This document shows positions 5,271 to 10,627 of a DNA stretch of 11,312 nt, piece by piece. The notes beneath the pieces are model-generated. The model saw only the letters and a list, made by a program, of their open reading frames with translations, did not search any database and was not told the DNA's origin. Position numbers and translations under genes: made by a program. The stretch comes from an uncultured Proteiniphilum sp. GTDB taxonomy: Bacteria; Bacteroidota; Bacteroidia; Bacteroidales; Dysgonomonadaceae. The stretch spans positions 1 to 11,312 of the forward strand of contig NZ_CALNAT010000194.1 in NCBI RefSeq assembly GCF_937873925.1. The letters are read 5' to 3'. Positions within the stretch are counted from its first letter, which is position 1. The number at the start of each line of letters is the position of its first letter.

Positions 5271-6626
5271 ATGAACACTAAAATATTATTTGGAACAATA
5301 ATGACGCTGGCACTGTTTACCACAACATATGCACAGACGGTGGACAAAGCCAAACTCGATCAATTTTTTGACCGGCTTGCCGAAAAGAATAAGGCGATGG
5401 GAAGTCTCGTCATCGTCAAAGACAGTAAGGTCCTTTACACCCGCACTATCGGCTACAGCCGGATTAGCGGCACCGAAAAGAAACCTTTAACCGCGACGAG
5501 CAGGTTCCGGATCGGCTCGATCACCAAAATGTTCACTGCCGCGATGATCCTGCAACTCGTAGATGAAGGAAAATTGAAGCTGACCGACACACTCGACAAA
5601 TTCTTGCCGCAAGTGCCGAACGCCAATAAGATTACTATCCTGCAAATACTCTCGCATCGAAGCGGTATCCCTAACATAGGCCGTGAGGAGAATGGTCAGG
5701 GGAATATGAAAACAACCCCCATGACAAAAGAAGAACACCTCGCCCTTATTGTAAAAGCCAGACCCGATTTCGAGCCGGATACAAAGTCTCTTTACAGCAA
5801 CTCCGGCTATTTCGTTTTGGGTATTATAATTGAAAAGTTAACCGGCAAATCCTACGAGGCGGCCCTTCAGGAAAAAATTGCCACAAAGATCGGGCTCAGG
5901 GATACCTACACCGCGACCGGGAACATTGACGTGAACAAGAATGAAAGTCTTACTTATTTTATGGTCCCTGGTGGTGACTGGAAACAGGTACCCGAAACCC
6001 ATCCAGGTCTCCTCTTCAGCGCAGGTGCAATTGTTTCGACGCCGAACGACCTTGCCAGATTCATTCAGGCGCTGTTCGACGGGAAGATCGTGTCAAAGGA
6101 GAGCCTCGATCAGATGAAAATGATGAGGGAAGGCGAGGGGTCAGGAATGGTGACATTCGAGTTCGCCGACAAGACTTTCTACGGGCACACGGGCGGGGCT
6201 GACAATTACGGAGCGTGGGTGGCTTACCAGCCGGAAGAAAAACTGGCCGTCGCCTACACCACGAATGCGAAGGTTTACCCGGTAAAGGATATTGTGGGCG
6301 GCGTTGTCGATATTTACTACAATAAACCGTTTCAGATTCCCACCTTTGAATCAATCGCTATCAGCCCGGAAGTGCTGGACAAATACATCGGAGTTTATAC
6401 GACAACCGACGCTCCCGTGAAATTTACGATCACCAGAGAAGGCACCACGCTTTATGCGCAACCGCCTGGGGCACAATCCACGGTCCCGCTTGAAGCAACG
6501 GCCCAGGATAAATTCAAAATTGATAACGGCACCCCTACGGGCATCGTTATTGAATTCGACACCACGAAAAGCCAGATGACGATAAAACGGGACGGCAGGG
6601 AAAGGTTTTTTACGAAGGAAAAGTAA
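5271..6626 (+). CDS. secreted serine hydrolase, beta-lactamase/PBP4* family
   Basis: The 451-residue protein starts with a Sec signal (1-21, likely cleaved after TTTYA), so it acts in the periplasm or outside. The catalytic domain (about 25-345) has all three marks of the class C beta-lactamase-like fold: S83-I-T-K86 (nucleophile and base), Y175-S-N177, and H306-T-G308 in place of KTG. Typical companions are present: DKFLPQVP before ITILQILSHRSGIP, then NSGYFVLGIIIEKLTG, and GGADNYGAWVAYQP after HTG. A C-terminal extension (about 365-451: VLDKYIGVYTTTD ... MTIKRDGRERFF) has the look of the small beta-barrel domain often fused to these hydrolases. Such proteins are usually esterases or D-amino-acid peptidases; true beta-lactamase activity is unlikely but cannot be excluded. 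The gene stands alone and has more G and C than its neighbours (over 50 per cent in the sampled 6121-6180 segment), suggesting transfer from another Bacteroidetes lineage. Confidence 0.92.
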   Translation: MNTKILFGTIMTLALFTTTYAQTVDKAKLDQFFDRLAEKNKAMGSLVIVKDSKVLYTRTIGYSRISGTEKKPLTATSRFRIGSITKMFTAAMILQLVDEGKLKLTDTLDKFLPQVPNANKITILQILSHRSGIPNIGREENGQGNMKTTPMTKEEHLALIVKARPDFEPDTKSLYSNSGYFVLGIIIEKLTGKSYEAALQEKIATKIGLRDTYTATGNIDVNKNESLTYFMVPGGDWKQVPETHPGLLFSAGAIVSTPNDLARFIQALFDGKIVSKESLDQMKMMREGEGSGMVTFEFADKTFYGHTGGADNYGAWVAYQPEEKLAVAYTTNAKVYPVKDIVGGVVDIYYNKPFQIPTFESIAISPEVLDKYIGVYTTTDAPVKFTITREGTTLYAQPPGAQSTVPLEATAQDKFKIDNGTPTGIVIEFDTTKSQMTIKRDGRERFFTKEK

Positions 6627-6643
6627 CCGATTTCACTCCTCAG

Positions 6644-6675
6644 CCATCCCAATCTGAGATGTCAGTATGGGATGG
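6644..6675 (+). terminator. hairpin downstream of the serine hydrolase gene
   Basis: CCATCCCA (6644-6651) and TGGGATGG (6668-6675) form a perfect 8-bp stem, with an inner CTGA-GATG-TCAG hairpin (6654-6665) separated by a 2x2 internal loop. It begins 18 nt after the stop codon. No T run follows, so it may protect the 3' end of the mRNA rather than be a classical terminator. Confidence 0.45.
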
Positions 6676-6837
6676 TCGCTGTAATAGCACACAGTGTCTT
6701 CTTTGGGCAATAAAGATGAAACATTCGTAAATACGAATTTTCTAACATGCGTAAACCCGGTTTTGTTGTCTTTATTATTTAATCTAAATTATTCATTATT
6801 AGCTGCGTGCTTTGTGTTTGTTTCCTTTTGCATTTGA

Positions 6838-6945
6838 GCAAGATGTTTGTTGGAATATACAATAAACGATGAACCCAAATCTTCTAATCAGAAGTATGTT
6901 ACAACAGAGAGAGGCCGAAGGTTCTTAGGAGGATTTGAGATATAA
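6838..6945 (+). pseudogene. possible C-terminal remnant of a winged-helix regulator
   Basis: A 35-codon plus-strand stretch with no start reads LLEYTINDEPKSSNQKYVTT, then ERGRRFLGGFEI, before a stop at 6943-6945. The Y-x-T-T-E-(R/K)-G-x-x-F-L pattern is that of the wing and last helix of small winged-helix regulators. No N-terminal part is found upstream. The match is short, so confidence is low. Confidence 0.3.
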
Positions 6946-7055
6946 AATATATCCTTAAATTTGTGGAAACACTTAAATATTTGGATTCTGTATGAAAAAT
7001 AAAATCAGTACAAGCGACAGAAGTATAGAAAATGCTGGCATACCAATGGAATGTG

Positions 7056-7143
7056 TTTTTATTTGATGGCTATTTGACAAAAAGGAGAGGTTGTGCTATA
7101 ATGTGCTAATATACAGAGTGTTTTATTTGATGGTTATTTGATA
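7056..7143. repeat. spaced imperfect direct repeat of about 24 bp
   Basis: A sequence around TTTTATTTGATGGCTATTTG (7057-7076) recurs as TTTTATTTGATGGTTATTTG (7121-7140), one mismatch in 20, with starts 64 nt apart. Between them lies a near-tandem TGTGCTATA / TGTGCTAATA. It may be a duplication footprint. Confidence 0.6.
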
Positions 7144-7189
7144 GGATTATCAGCAAATACGAAAAATGTGACTCGAAACAACAAACAGA

Positions 7190-7780
7190 TTATGATTTCT
7201 TGAGTTTATTGATATGTTTCAATAAGCGTTCAAAATAAGAAAACATGGTTTCTCCTTTCTTTACCGGAAAAGTTTGTAAGGATAAGGTGAAATTATCCAG
7301 CAAGGCATCATAAGCTTTGAAATTCTCGCGCAACACATTCTCGTCTGCGGTTTCCCAATACCCGCTTTCATCTTTCATCTCGAAATCCGATAAGTATTTA
7401 TTGCTCAGATATCTGAAAAGATTTATGATTATAGCATGGGTGGCCATCCCGGCAAATTGGGTTTTAGCAGATAGATGATAAATGTAATTCCTTTCGGTTT
7501 CATTTTTGGAATTTCCGAAAAAGAGCACACGTGTAGGACAAACCATGACACCATTGGAGAGAAACGTTAAAGAAATTGTTTCACATTTCGAGGGCGTGAA
7601 ACTAATCCCATAGATGGATTCGAGATTTTCTTGATTATCAAGAGTGTTGTTCGGGAAAGAACGTTCGTCAATTTCATATTTCCATCTATAAATATTCACA
7701 ATGTCCTTTACTTCCTCAATTAAATGAGGTAAGGAAGTGGCATCTTTAATTTGCCCACGATAATAAATACATAAACCCAT
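7190..7780 (-). CDS. conserved-looking protein of unknown function, 196 residues
   Basis: I chose ATG 7778-7780 (MGLCIYYRGQIKDATSLPHL). The frame stays open upstream to 7951, but that part is hydrophobic, low-complexity and overlaps the divergent promoter and small ORF, so it is unlikely to be translated. The protein is soluble, without a signal peptide or membrane segment. It starts with a beta strand and an L-P-x-L-I-x-E-V-K-D-I helix (18-27), then GISFTPSKCETISLTFLSNG (58-77), an AKTQFAGMATHAIIINLFRYL helix (105-125), DESGYWETADENVLRENF (137-154) and a C-terminal SYFERLLKHI helix. It resembles an unnamed protein of about 200 residues that I associate with Bacteroidetes, but I can give no function. 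It stands alone; a weak -7-like TACTTTTA lies about 25 nt upstream. The frame is intact, and the end is followed by A/T-rich DNA without a clear terminator. Confidence 0.75.
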   Translation of the reverse strand: MGLCIYYRGQIKDATSLPHLIEEVKDIVNIYRWKYEIDERSFPNNTLDNQENLESIYGISFTPSKCETISLTFLSNGVMVCPTRVLFFGNSKNETERNYIYHLSAKTQFAGMATHAIIINLFRYLSNKYLSDFEMKDESGYWETADENVLRENFKAYDALLDNFTLSLQTFPVKKGETMFSYFERLLKHINKLKKS

Positions 7781-7828
7781 AATTGTGTATTGAGGTGTAA
7801 AAGTAGTGATTTTTTGCGAGAAGCTGAT

Positions 7829-7836
7829 TATCTTTG
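7829..7836 (+). promoter_or_regulatory. -7 element before the 32-codon ORF
   Basis: TATCTTTG is a perfect TAnnTTTG, 19 nt before the ATG at 7856. No TTTG lies at the usual 19-21-nt distance (the nearest is 7813-7816, only 12 nt away), so this is half a promoter by sequence. Confidence 0.35.
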
Positions 7837-7855
7837 TAATAGCGAAAAGAATTTT

Positions 7856-7954
7856 ATGGGTCAACAGGAATTTAAAGACTTTAAGCAACGTATAAAAGAA
7901 TGGATGGACACATATCCGGAGGAATACGATTGCTTTGAAGAAACAATGCAATGA
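7856..7954 (+). CDS. possible small protein or truncated gene, 32 residues
   Basis: The ORF starts MGQQEFKDFKQRIKEWMDTY and ends PEEYDCFEETMQ. It is strongly charged, with one amphipathic helix and no signal sequence. It diverges from the 196-residue gene across 75 nt and has a TAnnTTTG element 19 nt upstream. It could be a genuine small protein, or the first codons of a gene whose remainder has been lost. I do not recognise the family. Confidence 0.35.
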   Translation: MGQQEFKDFKQRIKEWMDTYPEEYDCFEETMQ

Positions 7955-7986
7955 ACCGGAAGGTGAATGCCGCTTATCGGAAAATT

Positions 7987-8027
7987 CTTAGAATTATAAT
8001 CTAAGTTTTGAAAGTAAACTTTCAAAA
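7987..8027. other. two back-to-back hairpins
   Basis: CTTAGA/TCTAAG (7987-7992 with 8000-8005) is followed directly by TTTTGAAAGT-AA-ACTTTCAAAA (8006-8027), a perfect 10-bp inverted repeat. They could form a bidirectional terminator after the small ORF at 7954, or an operator. Confidence 0.45.
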
Positions 8028-8118
8028 ACTTTGAAAATATTCGGAGCCGATTTGGAGTTTTTAGGAGTTTCTTTTCGTTGTATCCAATCGAGCATCCGTT
8101 CGTACCAAGAGAATCCGG
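7994..8118 (-). pseudogene. possible C-terminal tail of an unknown protein
   Basis: The minus-strand frame reads SWYERMLDWIQRKETPKNS, then KSAPNIFKVFESLLSKLRL and stop. It looks like a real helical tail. The residues ahead of it (8119-8179) lack protein character, so this would be a cut-off fragment. The family is unknown and chance is possible. Confidence 0.25.
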
Positions 8119-8391
8119 ATGCAAAACCGCGCTTTTCCCCTGTTTTGGCCGGATATCTGCCGGAATGACAGCACCTCAAAGCCCTATTTTACGTGGGACG
8201 AGTGCCAAAAGGTTTTCTTCAAAATGGCTGGATATGCTCTGGATTATGCACTTTGGCAAATTTTTCGACCATATTATCTTAGATAACTTTTTTCTTTTCA
8301 TCAAAAGATACAAGAGTCTGACTGATTCCTTGTGTTGTTTTGGTGAAAATTTAAAAAAATCCTATTTACGCGCCAAAACCTGGAAAATGTG

Positions 8392-8399
8392 TATATTTG
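8392..8399 (+). promoter_or_regulatory. -7 element of the ATPase gene promoter
   Basis: TATATTTG is a perfect TAnnTTTG element. The -33 partner is weak (TTTA at 8365-8368, 23 nt away). Transcription would start near 8405, giving a leader of about 100 nt that contains both 22-nt repeats. Confidence 0.6.
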
Positions 8400-8406
8400 C
8401 ATCACA

Positions 8407-8462
8407 ATAAAACCTTGGAAAGGTGTGATTTTATATTGACATAAAACCTTGGAAAGGTGTGA
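8407..8462 (+). repeat. two identical 22-nt stem-loop repeats in the ATPase leader
   Basis: The unit ATAAAACCTTGGAAAGGTGT plus GA is found at 8407-8428 and, unchanged, at 8441-8462, a 34-nt period with a 12-nt spacer. Each unit contains the inverted repeat ACCTT-GGA-AAGGT. They lie between the predicted transcription start and the ATG at 8506, so they can act as tandem RNA hairpins or as a pair of operator sites. Confidence 0.8.
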
Positions 8463-8505
8463 ATCTTCTATCTGAACAGTTTAAATAGCATTGTATATAG
8501 TCTGT

Positions 8506-9876
8506 ATGAAAAGAAAAATATATCAAAAATTGCTCGCATGGAAGCAAGAACGGAAGGGGGATGTGGCCCTTTTGATTGAAGGTGCCAGACGTATAGGCAA
8601 AAGTTATATTGTTGAAGAGTTTGCGCGTAACGAATATGATTCTTATATCCTTGTGGATTTTAGCACGGTGAATCCTCAGGTGATAGAGTTCTTCGATCTC
8701 TATTTGGATGATCTTGATACACTCATCCTTAATTTGGAGGTCTATTTCAAACAAAAACTCACTCCCCGTCAGTCGGCAGATGAAGAGGCTCGTTCTCTTG
8801 TCATCTTTGATGAAGTGCAGTTCTGCCCTCGCGCTCGTGCCAGCATTAAGCATCTGGTGGCCGATCATCGATATGATTATATAGAAACCGGCTCACTTAT
8901 CTCTATCAAAAAGAACGTGAAGAACATCATGCTGCCATCAGAGGAACATGCCATCGAGATGTATCCCATGGACTTCGAGGAGTTTCTTTGGGCCATGGGA
9001 GATGAGGTGATGATGCCCTATATTCGTCATCAATTTGAGAATCGCCAACCCATGGGAACATTCCATCGCAGAGCCTTGGATTACTTCCGTCAGTATCTTA
9101 TCGTAGGTGGTATGCCACAAGCGGTTGCTAAATACATGGAGAAACGGGATTTCGAAAGGGTCGATGAAGTGAAACGTGATATTATCGCACTTTATCGAAA
9201 TGACATTCGTAAATATGCCGATAGTCAGGAGACCAAAGTCTCGGCTATCTTTGAAGAGATCCCGGCTCAGCTACAAAAGCATGAAAAGAAGTTCCGCCTT
9301 TCCGCCTTGCAGGATGAAGCTCGAATGCGTGATTACTCGGATGCTTTCTTTTGGTTAAGCGATGCGAAAATCATCAACTGTAGCTATAATTCCACGGAAC
9401 CAGGCATCGGACTGAAACTGAACGAGGAACGTACCACATTGAAATGCTATATGGGTGATACCGGACTGCTCATCAGTCATGCCTTTGATGAACGAGGTAT
9501 TGTTAGCCAGGAGTTATACCGGAAGTTGATGTTCGACAAACTGGAGGTAAATGCAGGCATGTTAGTCGAAAATATAGTGGCACAAATGCTGCGGGCATCA
9601 AACCACAAACTTTACTTTTTCAGTAATTATTCAAAAACATCAGCGGATGACCGGATGGAGATAGATTTCCTTATCTCCAAAGCTGTAACAACCAGCCGGC
9701 ATAACATTTCTCCAATAGAGGTAAAATCAGGCAATCGATATGCAATCACCTCGTTAAAGAAATGTATCGCGAAGTATGGCAATCAGCTCTCTACGCCTTA
9801 TGTTCTCCACGATAAGGATTTAAAAGAGGATAATGGCATTGTTTATCTTCCACTGTATATGACTCCGTTGTTGTAA
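8506..9876 (+). CDS. AAA ATPase with C-terminal DUF4143/PD-(D/E)XK-like domain
   Basis: Read from ATG 8506 the protein has 456 residues. An upstream in-frame TTG at 8491 is less likely, because MKRKIYQKLLAWK is the usual kind of beginning for this family. The N-terminal AAA_14-type ATPase domain has a P-loop G26-A-R-R-I-G-K-S33, a Walker B strand LVIFDEVQ (98-105), a sensor-like ETGSLISIKKNV (127-138) and the EMYPMDFEEFLWAMG block (151-165). A helical linker follows (GGMPQAVAKYM, 201-211). The C-terminal DUF4143 region contains CYMGDTGLLISH (314-325), MLVENIVAQML (352-362) and the nuclease-like pair E385-I-D387 ... E405-V-K407. Such proteins are common and multi-copy in Bacteroidales; their cellular job is unknown, though nucleic-acid action is a reasonable guess. 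The frame is intact, the gene stands alone, and its leader carries tandem stem-loops. Confidence 0.92.
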   Translation: MKRKIYQKLLAWKQERKGDVALLIEGARRIGKSYIVEEFARNEYDSYILVDFSTVNPQVIEFFDLYLDDLDTLILNLEVYFKQKLTPRQSADEEARSLVIFDEVQFCPRARASIKHLVADHRYDYIETGSLISIKKNVKNIMLPSEEHAIEMYPMDFEEFLWAMGDEVMMPYIRHQFENRQPMGTFHRRALDYFRQYLIVGGMPQAVAKYMEKRDFERVDEVKRDIIALYRNDIRKYADSQETKVSAIFEEIPAQLQKHEKKFRLSALQDEARMRDYSDAFFWLSDAKIINCSYNSTEPGIGLKLNEERTTLKCYMGDTGLLISHAFDERGIVSQELYRKLMFDKLEVNAGMLVENIVAQMLRASNHKLYFFSNYSKTSADDRMEIDFLISKAVTTSRHNISPIEVKSGNRYAITSLKKCIAKYGNQLSTPYVLHDKDLKEDNGIVYLPLYMTPLL

Positions 9877-10069
9877 ACATGATATTTGGGTTTTGAGTAT
9901 GTTTTTAGTGAGCATCCTATTTTATTTATGTAGAAAAAAATCAGATTCAATTCTGGGTGCAATAATTTGTCATTCCGCTTTCAATTTGGGCATGATTTAT
10001 TGTATCTTCTACTTCTTGAACTGAATAGAAATACAAAAACTTCCGTTAATCGCTCAATTAATTCAGTAT

Positions 10070-10444
10070 ATGACTTTGATTCTCCCGGAATCATATTGGT
10101 TTGCATACTTCGGTAATCGGCCTCCCATGCAACAGCATTATCGGAGCGGTAGTACAAAGCAGGAATTAAAAGGTGCTGCCTTAGATAAGTTCATGCTTCA
10201 AAAGAAAGGAAAGCGATGGGATGATGGGGTACCCGTTCCTCATGTTTCTGTATCCGATTTAAGACAGGAAACTGCTGTATTATATGCAAAAGAGCATGAT
10301 TTTATTACTAACGCTGAATATAGAGAAATCAATGAAACTAAACAGACCTTATCATCAGAAGAACTTGGAGAAATAGTTGAAAAAGGCATATTATAGTCAT
10401 CAGGTGCAAAGGGAAGAGGTGCAAAATATTTTTTCAAAAAATAA
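10070..10444 (+). pseudogene. broken AlbA_2 / ATP-binding regulator (deletion and nonsense codon)
   Basis: The frame from ATG 10070 begins with about 20 unmatched residues, then carries the end of an AlbA_2 (Schlafen-type) domain: HYRSGSTKQELKGAALDKFM, then LQKKGKRWDDGVPVPHVSVS. Directly after DL it jumps to a C-terminal winged-helix part (KEHDFITNAEYREINETKQ, EELGEIVEKGIL). In intact relatives these parts are separated by a HATPase-like domain of some 200 residues, so that domain has been deleted. The frame meets TAG at 10394-10396, but the next codons read SSGAKGRGAKYFFKK before a TAA at 10442-10444, which is the expected winged-helix wing, so the TAG is a nonsense mutation. Relatives are predicted transcriptional regulators or RecG-related ATP-binding proteins. 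It is related to the gene at 10628-11312 on the other strand. Confidence 0.7.
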
Positions 10445-10627
10445 TCGTTCATTAATTGTTCGTATTGTTCGTTATTTTTGTAATTATTGGCCAAATTCGG
10501 CTCACGCGCTTCAAAACATAGAATATAGAGAGTAAGACCGGCTGCCAACGCTCTCTGCTTCACCTGAATATGTCCGGCCCCTTTGTACATGCCACCCGAT
10601 ATGTCGACTGGAATTTGTTCATTGTTC
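10445..10627 (-). pseudogene. possible ORF fragment of unknown family after the AlbA_2-type gene
   Basis: In a minus-strand frame different from that of the upstream regulator, the sequence reads IPVDISGGMYKGAGHIQVKQ, then RALAAGLTLYILCFEAREPN and NNYKNNEQYEQLMNDYF. It looks strongly protein-like (a GAGH loop, long helices). An ATG lies at 10588-10590, but the coding look continues before it. The frame runs on to 10240, where it is only antisense to the AlbA_2 pseudogene, so I end it at 10445. I do not recognise the family; it may be the tail of a deleted gene. Confidence 0.3.

Larger units (their letters stand above)
6633..6989 (-). pseudogene. stop-broken minus-strand frame, family unknown
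   Basis: One minus-strand frame is open over three long stretches broken by just two stops: first a piece with FKDIFYISNPPKNLRPLSVV, then GSSFIVYSNKHLAQMQKETN, then FVFTNVSSLLPKEDTVCYY and ILTSQIGMAEE, ending at the stop at 6633-6635. Two stops in about 118 codons is fewer than expected by chance in A+T-rich DNA, so it may be an old gene. It conflicts with the plus-strand reading at 6838-6945. Only one of the two, or neither, was coding. Confidence 0.25.
6627..7189. other. gene-free region with decayed frames
   Basis: There is no intact gene. It holds a hairpin (6644-6675), a 16-bp palindrome ATTCGTA-AA-TACGAAT (6723-6738), a series of stop-broken minus-strand frames, a plus-strand winged-helix-like tail (6838-6945), a 24-codon ORF (6992-7066, no recognised family), and a spaced direct repeat (7056-7143). 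Confidence 0.5.
7955..8391. other. gene-free region before the ATPase gene
   Basis: No intact gene is visible. It holds two adjacent hairpins (7987-8027), a minus-strand ORF tail (7994-8118), and an inverted repeat GCATCCG/CGGATGC (8092-8098 with 8116-8122). The 110-codon plus-strand frame from 8078 has no coding character that I can see. Confidence 0.45.

Noticed and set aside
7781..7951. 57-codon N-terminal extension of the 196-residue protein
   Set aside because: It is hydrophobic and low in complexity, crosses the divergent promoter and small ORF, and the internal ATG at 7780 gives a well-formed start.
8078..8410. 110-codon plus-strand ORF ahead of the ATPase gene
   Set aside because: It has irregular composition and no motif, and it runs through the ATPase promoter element at 8392.
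8407..8462. Short repeat-spacer-repeat pattern resembling a mini CRISPR array
   Set aside because: There are only two 22-nt units with a 12-nt spacer and no cas genes, and the position between a promoter and an ATG fits a leader element better.
9877..10069. Minus-strand frame reading QEVEDTINHAQIESGMTNY
   Set aside because: It is short, with stops at both ends and no start or known family; nothing else supports a gene there.
10240..10444. Second half of the 116-codon minus-strand ORF
   Set aside because: It is antisense to the AlbA_2-type pseudogene, whose plus-strand reading has clear family residues.
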